From Nocardia ninae NBRC 108245 (GTDB taxonomy: Bacteria > Actinomycetota > Actinomycetes > Mycobacteriales > Mycobacteriaceae), in contig NZ_BJXA01000011.1 in the NCBI RefSeq assembly GCF_007990755.1, forward strand, positions 1 to 64,000: a stretch of DNA of 64,000 nucleotides. The letters run 5' to 3'. Both the position numbers and the translations under genes were made by a program. Numbering within the stretch: the first letter of the stretch is position 1; each line of letters begins with the position of its first letter. Below are positions 8,662 through 17,243 of this stretch, one piece after another. The notes under the pieces are model-generated. The model was not told where the DNA came from, did not search any database, and worked only from the letters and a program-made list of their open reading frames with translations.

Positions 8662-10311
8662 ATGACAAAGCCTTTCGATCAGCAGGCGTTCGCGGCGGCC
8701 GCGGCGGCCCGGTTGACCGGGCCCGGTGGCCGTTTCGAGATGGTGGTCGAGGACGTACTCGGCGCGCCGCTGCCGGTGCTGCGGCACCGCGACAAGTCGC
8801 TCGGCGACGTGCTCGCGGCGTCGACCGCCTGGGGTGCCCGCGATTATCTCGTCACCGAGGTCCGCAGGATGTCGTTCGCCGAGCACGCGGCGGCGGTCGG
8901 TGCGCTGGCCACGGCGCTGCGCGACCGCTACGGCATCCGAAAGGGCGACCGCATAGGCATTCTGGCCGCCAACACCCCCGAGTGGGTCGTCACGTTCTGG
9001 GCGGCGCAATGCCTCGGCGCGATCGCGGTGGGCTACAACGCCTGGTGGACGCCCCGCGAAATCGCCTACGGCGTCGAGCACACCCAGCCCGCCGTACTCG
9101 TCGTCGACGCGAAACGCGCGGCGCTGGTGGCGGAGCTGGATATTCGAGTGCCCGTGCTCACCATGGAAGACGAGTTGCCCGGCGTGATCGCCGAATTCGG
9201 TGGGAGCGAAGTCCCGCGCACGGAGGTGGACGAAGACGACCCGGCGGTCATTCTGTACACCAGTGGCACCAGCGGGCGACCGAAGGGCGCGGTGCATTCG
9301 CATCGAAACGTGGTGGCGGTCATCGGCTATCACCTGTTCAACGACGCGATGGCCGCCGAGTTCACCGGCGCGACCGAACCGCCGAGCGGGCGGCGGTTCC
9401 TGCTCACCTCGCCGCTGTTCCACATCGCCAGCCTGCACAACCTGGTGGTGCCTCGGCTGGTGACCGGCGATACCGCCGTCCTCTACCAGGGCTCGTACGA
9501 CGCGAATCGGGTGCTGCGCCTCATCGAACGCGAGCGCATCACCAACTGGGGCGCCATGCCGACCATGGCTACCCGGCTGCTCGACCAGGACCTGTCCCGG
9601 TACGACCTGTCCTCGCTGGCCTCCTTCTCGCTGAATTCGGCGCCGTCCTCGGCCGCGCTGCAACAGCAACTGCGCGAACAACTTCCGGTGGCGCGGACCG
9701 CGCTGGTCACCAGTTACGGGCTCACCGAGTGCAGTACCGCGGCGACCCTGGCCAGTCCGGCCGAGCTCGCCGCGTTCCCGGATACGGTGGGCCGCCCCGT
9801 CATCGGGGCCACCGTGCAGGTCCGCGACAGCGCGGGCAACCCCGTACCGGACGGCACCGAAGGCGAGATCTGCCTGCGCAGCACCTACGTGATGCTGGGC
9901 TACTGGGACGACGAGGCGGCGACCGCAGCCGCGATCACCGAGGATCGCTGGCTGCGCACCGGCGATATCGGCGTGCTCACCGAGGGCAGGCTGCGATTGT
10001 CCGGCCGGCGTTCGGATCTCATCCTGCGCGGCGGCGAGAACGTCTACCCCACCGAGGTCGAGCAGTGCCTCGACGAGCACCCGGCCGTGCGCGAATGCGC
10101 GGTGATCGGGGTGCCAGACGCCGATCTCGGGCAGACGGTCGCGGCTTTGGTCGTTCTCGAAAGCGCTTCGGCGGCAACCGAAGAGGAGTTGCGCGCCTTC
10201 GCCGCCGAACGGATCGCCTACTACAAAGTGCCCGCGCGGTGGCGCCTGACCACCACCGCGCTACCGCGCAATGCGACAGGGAAGGTCGTTCGCAACGGCA
10301 TCGAAGTATGA
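8662..10311 (+). CDS. AMP-dependent fatty acyl/aryl-CoA ligase
   Basis: ANL-superfamily ligase of 549 residues that activates a carboxylic acid as acyl-AMP and then acyl-CoA. Core motifs are present: P-loop A3 [15 protein letters not shown] (~195), A5 [10 protein letters not shown]7 WLRTGDIG, A8 with [20 protein letters not shown], and the C-terminal catalytic lysine context [12 protein letters not shown]. The start is supported by GAGGAAG about 10 bases upstream. The acid is unknown; in this operon it would feed the acid released by the hydrolases into beta-oxidation. Confidence 0.9.
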   Translation: MTKPFDQQAFAAAAAARLTGPGGRFEMVVEDVLGAPLPVLRHRDKSLGDVLAASTAWGARDYLVTEVRRMSFAEHAAAVGALATALRDRYGIRKGDRIGILAANTPEWVVTFWAAQCLGAIAVGYNAWWTPREIAYGVEHTQPAVLVVDAKRAALVAELDIRVPVLTMEDELPGVIAEFGGSEVPRTEVDEDDPAVILYTSGTSGRPKGAVHSHRNVVAVIGYHLFNDAMAAEFTGATEPPSGRRFLLTSPLFHIASLHNLVVPRLVTGDTAVLYQGSYDANRVLRLIERERITNWGAMPTMATRLLDQDLSRYDLSSLASFSLNSAPSSAALQQQLREQLPVARTALVTSYGLTECSTAATLASPAELAAFPDTVGRPVIGATVQVRDSAGNPVPDGTEGEICLRSTYVMLGYWDDEAATAAAITEDRWLRTGDIGVLTEGRLRLSGRRSDLILRGGENVYPTEVEQCLDEHPAVRECAVIGVPDADLGQTVAALVVLESASAATEEELRAFAAERIAYYKVPARWRLTTTALPRNATGKVVRNGIEV

Positions 10312-10396
10312 AGCAGTCTTCGGACAGGCCGCCGCCGACCCCGTAAAATTGTGCACGGATCGGGCATCGCCGCTCGGCCGCTCGCAAGGAGTCGCT

Positions 10397-11254
10397 GTGG
10401 ACGTTTTCGAGCATCTGGGCAGGGCTGTCGCCTTCGATCGGGCCGGTAGCGGCGCGCCGGTGGTCTTCCTGCACAACGCGGGCACCCAACGCCATATCTG
10501 GGACGACCAGGTGACGGTGCTGCGGCGCGACCACGAAGTATTCGCGCTCGACCTCCCCGGTTATGGCGAGTCCGAGCAACCCGCGGACGGCTACCGCCTC
10601 GCCGACTACGTGCACATGCTCGGCGCGTTCCTCGACGCCCACCGCCTCTCCGACGTGGTGTTCGTCGGCAACTGCCTCGGCAGCGCCACCGCGCTGAGCT
10701 ACACGACGGGGCATCCCGAGCGGGTACGCGCGCTCGTCCTGATCAACCCGCTGACCTGGGACACGGTCAGCTCCGGGCAGTCGGCGGCGCTCGCCTGGGC
10801 GGATGCTCGGCTGCCGCTGGGACCGCTGGCCCGCAGGCTCGCGTTGCCCGGCCGCGCCGTGTCGATGATCGTGGCCAACCAGCTCGGCACCCGCGGCAAG
10901 CGGCAACGGCTCCAGGATTCGCCGCGACTGCGCGCCCACTGGTCCGATCGGGGTCGTTTGTTCGCCCTGCACGGCCTGGTCCAGGACTTCCCGGCCTATG
11001 CCGCCTTCGATCGGTTCGACCCGCCGCCGGACTTTCCGCCCATCTGCACGCTCTGGGGGAAGCAGAACCGCATTCTCTCGGCCCGCGCGGGCGCCCGCCT
11101 CAATCGCAGGCTGCACGTCCACACGGCGGTCGAGCTGCCCGACTGCGGGCACCTGCCGATGATGGAGGACGCGGAGCGGGTCACCGCGGTCATCACCGAC
11201 TTCCTGGCGACGACCGGCCGGGCCACGGTCCCGAAGGCCGTCGGCGGGTCCTGA
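10397..11254 (+). CDS. Alpha/beta hydrolase-fold protein with Cys at nucleophile position
   Basis: Protein of 285 residues with a full alpha/beta hydrolase layout: oxyanion loop FLHNAGTQRHIW, GYGESE, nucleophile elbow VGNCLGSA and a C-terminal DCGHLPMMED histidine. Two key residues differ from the family norm. The elbow Ser is Cys93 (GNCLG), and the usual acid in WGxxD is Asn (LWGKQNRI). Dienelactone hydrolases use a Cys nucleophile, so activity is possible but needs an acid from elsewhere. The GTG at 10397 is chosen because AAGGAG lies five bases upstream. It is the last gene of the monooxygenase operon. Confidence 0.82.
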   Translation: MDVFEHLGRAVAFDRAGSGAPVVFLHNAGTQRHIWDDQVTVLRRDHEVFALDLPGYGESEQPADGYRLADYVHMLGAFLDAHRLSDVVFVGNCLGSATALSYTTGHPERVRALVLINPLTWDTVSSGQSAALAWADARLPLGPLARRLALPGRAVSMIVANQLGTRGKRQRLQDSPRLRAHWSDRGRLFALHGLVQDFPAYAAFDRFDPPPDFPPICTLWGKQNRILSARAGARLNRRLHVHTAVELPDCGHLPMMEDAERVTAVITDFLATTGRATVPKAVGGS

Positions 11255-11262
11255 GCGCTGCC

Positions 11263-11547
11263 CTACAGCGGCCCTGCGGTCGGGTACAGCTCGGTGAAGC
11301 TGTCCGAGCGCACACCGCAACCGGCGCACTCGAATTCGACGCCGAGGGTGAGCAGCCAGTGGACGCGGGTGTGACATGTATCGCACATGAAGTCGACACC
11401 CTCGACGTGACAGCAGCCGCGTTTGCGAATGAACCATTCGGCGCGATGTCGGCAGGGCACGGTATCGAAACGGAAGGTGCAGCCGGGCGCGGCGGGTAGC
11501 GGGGCCACGATGGCCTCGAAAGTCGTTGGGGCCGTGGCGGTGTTCAT
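11263..11547 (-). CDS. Small Cys-rich probable zinc-binding protein
   Basis: Protein of 94 residues with eight cysteines and several histidines: FDTVPCRHRAEWF, RGCCHVEG, FMCDTCHTRVHW and FECAGCG. The CxxC pairs and CxxCxxxxH suggest one or two structural zinc sites. I do not recognise the family. The start at 11547 is supported by GGAAGG eight bases upstream and removes a 20-codon extension. It is convergent with the hydrolase gene. Function unknown. Confidence 0.7.
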   Translation of the reverse strand: MNTATAPTTFEAIVAPLPAAPGCTFRFDTVPCRHRAEWFIRKRGCCHVEGVDFMCDTCHTRVHWLLTLGVEFECAGCGVRSDSFTELYPTAGPL

Positions 11548-11747
11548 CGGCGGTACCTTCCGGCGGGCAGCTGAGCGACGACATGCGGATCCCTCGGATC
11601 CACACACTGCTGATCGTTAGCCAAATTATTGCTGTTACGCGGTGTAGATTCGACGTCCGATACGCCCGTTACTCCCCGCCCACCGGGTTTGATGCGACAC
11701 CTTCCGGGAACCCGGTCGAATAGAGCCGTCGAGGAAAGGGATCCGTC

Positions 11748-12812
11748 ATGTTGTTACGCCGACTTGCCCGCCCGCTTTTGGCCACTGTCTTTGTCGTGGA
11801 GGGTGTCGATACGTTGCGACGCCCGGAATCACGAGTGAAGGCGGCGACCGAGCTGGTGCAGCGAGGCCAGCGTCAGCTGCCCGAGCAATACGCCGCGAAG
11901 CTGCCGAGCGATCCGGGAACCGTCGTACGGATCAACGCGGGCGCACAGGTAGCCGGTGGTGTGCTGCTGGCCCTCGGCAAGGCGCCGCGCCTGGCCGCGC
12001 TGGTGCTGGCGGCCACCGTCGTCCCGGCCACGGTCACCGAACAGGACTTCTGGAACGAGCCGGATCCGGCGCAGAAGGCGACCAAGCGCAAGGCGTTCCT
12101 CAAGGATCTCGGGTTGCTCGGCGGGCTGATGATCGCGGCCGCCGATACCGAGGGCAAGCCCTCGCTCGGCTGGCGCGGCAAGCGGGCCGCCCGTGATGCG
12201 GCGGCTACGGTCACCGCGGCCCTGCCGTTCACCGGATCCTCCGACGGTGCGACCGGCGAGCTGCTGAAGCGCCGCGCCCACGAGGTCGCCGCCGCGGCAG
12301 GCAGTCTCGGTAGCGCCGCGGCCGCCAAGGGTTCCGAGCTCGCCGAGACCGTGCAGCAGCACGGCCCCGAATGGGCTTCCGCGGCAAAGGAACACGCGGC
12401 TCCGCTGGCCGATGTCGCCAAGGAGCGCGGCGCGGAGCTGGCCGATGTCGCCAAGCACCGCGGCGCGGAACTGGCCGACGTGGCCAAGCACCGCGGCGCC
12501 GAATGGGCCGAACTGGCCAAGGAACGCGGACCGAAGTGGGCCGAGTTCGCTCGTGAACGCGGCGCCGAGCTGGCCGAGCTGGCCAGGGAACGCGGCGCGG
12601 AGCTGGCCGACGTGGCCAAGCACCGCGGCGCGGAGTGGGCGGAGCTGGCCAGGGAACGCGGGGTGGAGTACGCGGAGGTCGCCAGGGAGCGCGCCGCCGA
12701 GCTGGCGGACACCGCGCGCGACCGTGGCCCGGAGCTCGCCGACACCGCGCGCAAGCGCGGCGGCCGGTTTGCCGACACCGCTCGGCATCGGGTCGAGAAG
12801 AGGCTGAACTGA
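11748..12812 (+). CDS. DoxX-family membrane protein with C-terminal 11-residue repeats
   Basis: Protein of 354 residues. Residues 1-140 look like a DoxX membrane domain (RRLARPLLATVFVVEGVDTL, an Ala/Leu-rich pair of helices, and VTEQDFWNEPDP before a further hydrophobic stretch at ~120-133). After a linker, residues 195-348 are fourteen perfect-length 11-residue units ending in a basic tail. The units follow GAELADVAKHR and should make one long amphipathic helix, resembling 11-mer repeats of membrane-surface proteins such as apolipoproteins and LEA proteins. An ECF-like GGGAAC followed 15 bp later by CGTC lies 22-42 bp upstream of the start. Function unknown. Confidence 0.8.
   Translation: MLLRRLARPLLATVFVVEGVDTLRRPESRVKAATELVQRGQRQLPEQYAAKLPSDPGTVVRINAGAQVAGGVLLALGKAPRLAALVLAATVVPATVTEQDFWNEPDPAQKATKRKAFLKDLGLLGGLMIAAADTEGKPSLGWRGKRAARDAAATVTAALPFTGSSDGATGELLKRRAHEVAAAAGSLGSAAAAKGSELAETVQQHGPEWASAAKEHAAPLADVAKERGAELADVAKHRGAELADVAKHRGAEWAELAKERGPKWAEFARERGAELAELARERGAELADVAKHRGAEWAELARERGVEYAEVARERAAELADTARDRGPELADTARKRGGRFADTARHRVEKRLN
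12330..12791 (+). repeat. Fourteen 33-bp in-frame units encoding 11-residue repeats
   Basis: Units begin at each Gly or Ala of the pattern [GA][APV]E[LW]A[DE][VLT]A[KR]xR and keep exact 33-bp spacing with no indels over 462 bp. The best conserved copies are units 4, 5 and 9 (GAELADVAKHR). DNA identity between neighbouring copies is high, so expansion by slippage or unequal crossover is likely and copy number could vary between strains. Confidence 0.9.
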
Positions 12813-12831
12813 GCTAGCAGTAGGCCGAAAG

Positions 12832-13263
12832 CTAGGCCGTCTCTTCGTATCCCACGGAGCTGTCGGCCAGCGCGGCGTCCAGCGACCGCACTCGGTGGAA
12901 GCTGGGCGCCAAGCCGGTCACCTCCAGCGCGCGCTCGACACAGCGCGCCTCGGTGATCAACACCATTCGGCGCCTGGTCTTTTCGGCCTGGGACTGCGCG
13001 TCCAGCAACACCCGCAGGCCGGCCGCGCCGAGGAAGGTGACCGGCGAGAGGTCGAGCACGACCATGGCGGCTCCGTCACCGAACAGTCGACGGAGCTGAT
13101 CACGGAAACTGGGCGCGGTGCCCAGATCGATTTCGCCGACCACCAGCATCACGGCGATATCGCGGCGCGGACGGCACACCGAAAAACGAAGAACTTCAGT
13201 AACTTCCAGCACCGAACGGTCCGGGGGCGGGCCGGAGAACCGCTCGTTGTTATTGAGGGACAT
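12832..13263 (-). CDS. STAS-domain anti-anti-sigma-like protein
   Basis: Protein of 143 residues with one STAS domain (~30-135). The core runs AVMLVVGEIDLGTAPSFRDQL and VVLDLSPVTFLGAAGLRVL. In regulated antagonists the loop after the beta strand is D/G-S-x-G and the Ser is phosphorylated by the anti-sigma kinase. Here that position is Ala (FLGAAGL), so it may be constitutively active or non-regulatory. No RsbW-type kinase is nearby. GAGGAG seven bases before the ATG supports the start. It is divergent from a TetR gene. Confidence 0.85.
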   Translation of the reverse strand: MSLNNNERFSGPPPDRSVLEVTEVLRFSVCRPRRDIAVMLVVGEIDLGTAPSFRDQLRRLFGDGAAMVVLDLSPVTFLGAAGLRVLLDAQSQAEKTRRRMVLITEARCVERALEVTGLAPSFHRVRSLDAALADSSVGYEETA

Positions 13264-13358
13264 TTGCCGACTCCTCGGTCTGTCACCACACGGGACAGAC
13301 CTGTCTTCCTAGTGAAGCATGGCCCGACAGCTCTGTACAGCGTTAGGGTTATACCGTG

Positions 13359-13946
13359 ATGGCAAGCGACGACGTGGTTGTCGGTGCCCGCGAACGGATC
13401 CTGTCCGCCGCCTACGAACTGTTCACTCGGCGTGGCATCCGAGACGTCGGCGTCGACGAGGTGATCGCCAGGGCCAGCATCGCGAAAGCGACGCTGTACC
13501 GGCACTTTCACACCAAGGACGAGCTGGTCCTCGCGGTGCTGGCCCGCCGCGAACTGCTGTGGACCTTCGGTCTGATCGAGCAACGGTCTCGCGGACTCGG
13601 CAGCACCGCGGAGGAACGACTGCTCGCCATCTTCGATGTGCTCGACGACTGGTTCGGCACCGACGGCTTCGAGGCGTGCACGTTCATCAATGTGCTGCTG
13701 GAGATGGGGCCGCAGCACCCCGCCGGACGGGCGAGCATCGACCACCTGAACAACATTCGCGGCGTCGTCCGGTCCCGCGCCGAAGAGGCGGGACTGCGCG
13801 ACCCCGACGACTTCGCCAGGTCCTGGCACATCCTGATGAAGGGCTCGATCGTGTCCGCCACCGAAGGCGATCGGCACGCGGCCCGACGTGCCCAAACGAT
13901 GGCGCGGAACCTCATCGACAGTCACCGCGTCGAGCCTGCGGCCTGA
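13359..13946 (+). CDS. TetR-family transcriptional regulator
   Basis: Protein of about 195 residues with a clear TetR HTH: ARERILSAAYELFTRRGIRDV then VDEVIARASIAKATLYRHFHTKDELV (~10-58). The C-terminal domain (DDWFGTDGFEACTFINVLLE) resembles regulators of oxidoreductase genes. GTG at 13356 or ATG at 13359 could be used. There is no ribosome binding site; TAGGGT lies about 11 bp upstream, so the mRNA may be leaderless. A CTGTACAG palindrome (13333-13340) overlaps the promoter and is a candidate autoregulatory site. It ends 108 bp before the isonitrile operon on the same strand but is probably separate from it. Confidence 0.88.
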   Translation: MASDDVVVGARERILSAAYELFTRRGIRDVGVDEVIARASIAKATLYRHFHTKDELVLAVLARRELLWTFGLIEQRSRGLGSTAEERLLAIFDVLDDWFGTDGFEACTFINVLLEMGPQHPAGRASIDHLNNIRGVVRSRAEEAGLRDPDDFARSWHILMKGSIVSATEGDRHAARRAQTMARNLIDSHRVEPAA

Positions 13947-13988
13947 CCCACTGAGCTCGGCGTAGTCCGACGACCGGTCACCCTGAGT

Positions 13989-14009
13989 GTCGGCTGGCTC
14001 ACAGCCGAC
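13989..14009. terminator. Hairpin between tetR and the isonitrile operon
   Basis: A perfect 8-bp inverted repeat, GTCGGCTG and CAGCCGAC around GCTCA, lies just before the operon promoter. There is no T-run. It could terminate the tetR transcript or be an operator placed 10 bp upstream of the -35 element. Confidence 0.45.
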
Positions 14010-14018
14010 GAGGTACCC

Positions 14019-14045
14019 GGGAACTACAGGGCGTAGTTGGCCGAC
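14019..14045 (+). promoter_or_regulatory. ECF-type promoter of the isonitrile lipopeptide operon
   Basis: GGGAACT starts at 14019 and CGAC lies at 14042-14045, with 17 bp between GGGAAC and CGAC. The ATG at 14055 is exactly nine bases after CGAC, as at the zinc-finger gene (25211), which predicts leaderless translation. The same GGAACT-N16-CGAC appears upstream of the zinc-finger gene and of copD-ctaG. The linked sigC gene is the obvious candidate to recognise it. Confidence 0.7.
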
Positions 14046-14054
14046 TACGTGGTT

Positions 14055-14930
14055 ATGCAGCGAACAGCCATGCGGATCAGCCCGCAGGGAGATTTCGGTG
14101 TGGTGGTCGAGGACTTCGACCCCACCTCGCCCGACGATGTCCGTGCGGTCAAGCGCGCCGTGTACCGCGAGCGGATCGCGGTGCTCAAGGGCATCGAGCT
14201 CGACCCGCACCAATTCGTCGCGCTGGCAAGCGGTTTCGGCGATCCGGTCCGGTACTACGAGCCGATCTACCACCACCCGGAAGTGCCCGAGGTGTTCGTG
14301 TCGTCCAATGTCGACACCGGCCGGCAGCGGGTGGGCGTGCCCAAGACCGGAAAGTTCTGGCACTCGGACTACCAGTTCATGGCACGGCCGTTCGACCTGA
14401 CGTTCACCCACACCCAGGTGGTGCCCACGCACAGCCGGGGCACCTACTTCATCGACCTGGCCCGCGCCTACCGCGAACTCAGCCCCGATTTGCGGAGGGC
14501 CGTCGCCGATACGGTCGCGACGCACAGCGTGCGCCGCTACTTCAAGATCCGGCCGAGCGATGTCTACCGGCCCGTCTCCGAGTTGCTCGCCGAGATCGAG
14601 CGGAAGACGCCGCCGGTGACGCTGCCGACGGTGCACGCGCACCCGCACACCGGGGAGCCGGTGGTGTACGTCAGCGAGGGTCTCACCGAATCCGTCACCG
14701 CGGCCGACGGCACCGACCGGCCCGATCTGCTGCACGAATTGCTCTCCGCCACCGGGCAACTCGATGACACCTTCGAGCATCCGGCGATCCGGCTACAGAC
14801 CTTCGAACGTGGTGATCTGCTCATCTGGGACAACCGCAGCCTGGTGCACCGGGCGCTGCACAACACCACCTGTGAGCCCGCGGTGTCGCACCGGGTCACC
14901 GTGTACGACGACGAAGGCATCCCGGCGTGA
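14055..14930 (+). CDS. scoE: Fe(II)/2-oxoglutarate isonitrile-forming oxidase (ScoE/Rv0097 type)
   Basis: TauD-like non-haem iron enzyme of 291 residues. In INLP pathways this family oxidatively decarboxylates an N-carboxymethyl-3-amino fatty acid to the isonitrile. The iron facial triad is visible as H103-x-D105 (FWHSDYQF) and a distal His ~265 (LVHRALH). The family-specific stretch RYYEPIYHH (~66-74) and FKIRPSDVYRP match Rv0097 as I remember it. The start at 14055 is set by the leaderless promoter spacing. The stop overlaps the next start (GTGA). It heads an eight-gene unit running to 24508. Likely regulated by the SigC-like sigma factor. Confidence 0.92.
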   Translation: MQRTAMRISPQGDFGVVVEDFDPTSPDDVRAVKRAVYRERIAVLKGIELDPHQFVALASGFGDPVRYYEPIYHHPEVPEVFVSSNVDTGRQRVGVPKTGKFWHSDYQFMARPFDLTFTHTQVVPTHSRGTYFIDLARAYRELSPDLRRAVADTVATHSVRRYFKIRPSDVYRPVSELLAEIERKTPPVTLPTVHAHPHTGEPVVYVSEGLTESVTAADGTDRPDLLHELLSATGQLDDTFEHPAIRLQTFERGDLLIWDNRSLVHRALHNTTCEPAVSHRVTVYDDEGIPA

Positions 14931-15466
14931 CCGCGGAGGTGTTCGCCAACGATCCGTTGCTGCTGTCGGAGGTGTTGCGCTGCTACAAGCCGCACTGCCG
15001 TTATCTGCGCGAGCTGACAGTCGAGGCACGGGGCGAACAAGCAACGGCCACCGGTACGTTCGAGATCGCCGAGTCCTGCTACATCGATGCGACCGGTCAC
15101 CTCAACTCGGTCGAGGTGAACATCTGTTACAACCAGATGCTCTACCAGACCATCGCGGTGCTGGTGCGCCATCGCGTCGGTCCGCTGTTCGGCGGCTGGA
15201 CCATGGACGACTACTGGCGGCGCCAGCTGCCCGGCATCCTGATCACCAGGCTGGACAGCGAGTTCCGGCGGCCGATCGATCCGCGGCGGTTCTACGGGGA
15301 GTTCGTCCTCGACGGTAGCCAGGAACGCGTCAGCTCGATCGATGGTGCGCCGTTCACCTCGTTGGACACGTCGTTTCGGTGCTGGGACGACGCAGGGGGA
15401 CGCTGCGCGGGCACGGTTCGGTTGGCCATCGTCGACGTGGCGCAACCGATGGGAGCGATGCGATGA
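14927..15466 (+). CDS. scoD: FcoT/ScoD-type thioesterase of isonitrile lipopeptide pathway
   Basis: Hotdog-fold protein of 179 residues equivalent to Rv0098 (FcoT). In INLP biosynthesis the family acts on the ACP-bound alpha,beta-unsaturated acyl chain, enabling glycine addition and release of the N-carboxymethyl amino acid. Family features seen are DPLLLSEVLRCYKPHCRYL at the N-terminus and the central IDATGHLNSVEVNICYNQM. GTG at 14927 overlaps the scoE stop, and its own TGA overlaps the ligase ATG. The exact catalytic residue cannot be assigned by eye. Confidence 0.88.
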   Translation: MTAEVFANDPLLLSEVLRCYKPHCRYLRELTVEARGEQATATGTFEIAESCYIDATGHLNSVEVNICYNQMLYQTIAVLVRHRVGPLFGGWTMDDYWRRQLPGILITRLDSEFRRPIDPRRFYGEFVLDGSQERVSSIDGAPFTSLDTSFRCWDDAGGRCAGTVRLAIVDVAQPMGAMR

Positions 15467-17001
15467 GTGTCCCCACGGTGACTTCGGTCCTCGCGAAGCA
15501 CGCGCGGAATCGTCCGGACACCCTGGCGATCGCCTGCGCTGGACTAGGACTCGACTACGCCCAGCTGCACGCCGACAGCATCCGACTGGCCCGTGCCTTG
15601 CACGCCGCGGACATCGGCAAGGGCAGCCGGGTGGCGTATCTCGGCAAGGAGTCCGTCTACTACTACGCGCTGTTCTTCGCCTGCGCGCGGCTCGGCGCGG
15701 TGCTGGTGCCGATCAACTTCCGGCTGACCGCGCCGGAGGTCGAACACATCATCCGGGACTCGGGCAGCGCGCTGGTGCTGGTCGACGCCGATACCGCCGA
15801 CATCGCGAGATCCGCCGCGCCACAAGTCCGCTCGGTTCGAATGGACGATGACGAGTTCGCCGGATGGCTGGCCGATGTCGCCGACCCGGTTCCCGGCGAA
15901 CGTCCATCGGGTCGCGACGACGCGGTAATCCAGCTGTACACCAGCGGCACCACCGGACTTCCCAAAGGTGTTGTGCTGGCGCAACGTAGCTTCTTCGCCA
16001 TCGCGGATGCACTCACGCAGGCCGGGCTGGACTGGATTGACTTCCGCGACGGCGACCGCAATCTCATCGGCATCCCCGGCTTTCACGTCGGTGGCATCTG
16101 GTGGGCCATGCAGGGTTTCGCGGCGGGCATCACCAATGTGGCGATGCCGCGATTCGACAGCACCACCGCGGTGGCGATCATCGAGGAAGCCCACATCACC
16201 ACCATGTGCGTCGTCCCGTCCATGCTGCGGCTGATCCTCGGCGAACCGCGGGTGACGCCGGAGGCCGTCGGGTCGGTGCGCAAAGTCGTCTACGGTGGAT
16301 CGCCCATTTCGGAGACGCTGCTGCGGGAAGCGTTGGAGCTCTTCGGCGCCGAGTTCGCGCAGATCTACGGGCTGACCGAAACCGGGAACACCGCGATCTG
16401 TCTGCCGCCCGCTGAGCACGCGGCAGGCAATCCGCGGTTGGCCGCCGCAGGACGGCCGTATCCCGGTGTGTCCGTGAAGATCATCGACGCGTCCGGTGCA
16501 CAGCGGCCACCCGGCGAGGTGGGGGAAATCTGCCTGCGCTCGCCCGCCGCCATGCTCGGCTACTGGAACCTGCCGGAGGCCACCGCGGAAACGCTGATCG
16601 ACGGCTGGATCCACACCGGCGACGCCGGATACGTCGACGCCGACGGCTACCTGTACATCCGAGACCGCTTGAAGGACATGATCATTGTCGGCGGCGAGAA
16701 CATCTATCCCGCCGAGATCGAGAACGCCCTGGCCCGGCATCCCGCCGTGGCCGACTCGGCGGTGATCGGTGTGCCGGACGACATTCTCGGTGAATCGGTG
16801 CACGCGTTCGTAACGTGCCGGCCCGGCGCGCAGGTTCGGGTGCGCGAGCTGATGACCTGCTGCCGGGAGCAGCTGGCGTGGTTCAAGATTCCGGCGCGCT
16901 TCGAGTTCGTCGACCGCATTCCGCGCAATCCCAGCGGCAAGATCCTGCGCTGGCAGCTGCGCGACCGGTTCTGGGCCGGCCGGGACAGACAGGTCAACTG
17001 A
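15463..17001 (+). CDS. scoC: FadD10/ScoC-type fatty acyl-ACP ligase
   Basis: ANL-family enzyme of 512 residues, equivalent to Rv0099 (FadD10). It adenylates a fatty acid and loads it on the dedicated ACP encoded next, rather than on CoA. Motifs: [14 protein letters not shown] (~150), [39 protein letters not shown] and the C-terminal [12 protein letters not shown] with its catalytic Lys. The start at 15463 overlaps the scoD stop (ATGA). The acyl chain length cannot be predicted from the sequence. Confidence 0.9.
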   Translation: MSVPTVTSVLAKHARNRPDTLAIACAGLGLDYAQLHADSIRLARALHAADIGKGSRVAYLGKESVYYYALFFACARLGAVLVPINFRLTAPEVEHIIRDSGSALVLVDADTADIARSAAPQVRSVRMDDDEFAGWLADVADPVPGERPSGRDDAVIQLYTSGTTGLPKGVVLAQRSFFAIADALTQAGLDWIDFRDGDRNLIGIPGFHVGGIWWAMQGFAAGITNVAMPRFDSTTAVAIIEEAHITTMCVVPSMLRLILGEPRVTPEAVGSVRKVVYGGSPISETLLREALELFGAEFAQIYGLTETGNTAICLPPAEHAAGNPRLAAAGRPYPGVSVKIIDASGAQRPPGEVGEICLRSPAAMLGYWNLPEATAETLIDGWIHTGDAGYVDADGYLYIRDRLKDMIIVGGENIYPAEIENALARHPAVADSAVIGVPDDILGESVHAFVTCRPGAQVRVRELMTCCREQLAWFKIPARFEFVDRIPRNPSGKILRWQLRDRFWAGRDRQVN

Positions 17002-17006
17002 GCGCG

Positions 17007-17243
17007 ATGGAACCACTCACCTACGACAGCGTGCGCGCGGACATCGCCGACGTGCTGTATCTCGAACCGCACGAATTGAGCGACACCGAAGATCTGTTCG
17101 CCGCCGGACTCGATTCGGTGCGGTTGATCGGCTTGATCGATCGGTGGAAGTCCCGCGGTGCCGCACCGGCTTTCGTGGACCTGGCCGAGAACCCCACCCT
17201 CACCGCCTGGTGGCCGCTGCTCGCTCCACGGTCCGCGCCGTGA
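17007..17243 (+). CDS. scoB: Acyl carrier protein of the isonitrile pathway
   Basis: Stand-alone carrier protein of 78 residues, the same size as Rv0100. The phosphopantetheine Ser lies in [12 protein letters not shown]. It carries the acyl intermediate between the ligase, the thioesterase, the oxidase and the condensation domain of the NRPS. The gene begins five bases after the ligase stop, and its TGA overlaps the GTG start of the NRPS (GTGA). Too small to be recognised outside this context, but the context is unambiguous. Confidence 0.9.
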   Translation: MEPLTYDSVRADIADVLYLEPHELSDTEDLFAAGLDSVRLIGLIDRWKSRGAAPAFVDLAENPTLTAWWPLLAPRSAP

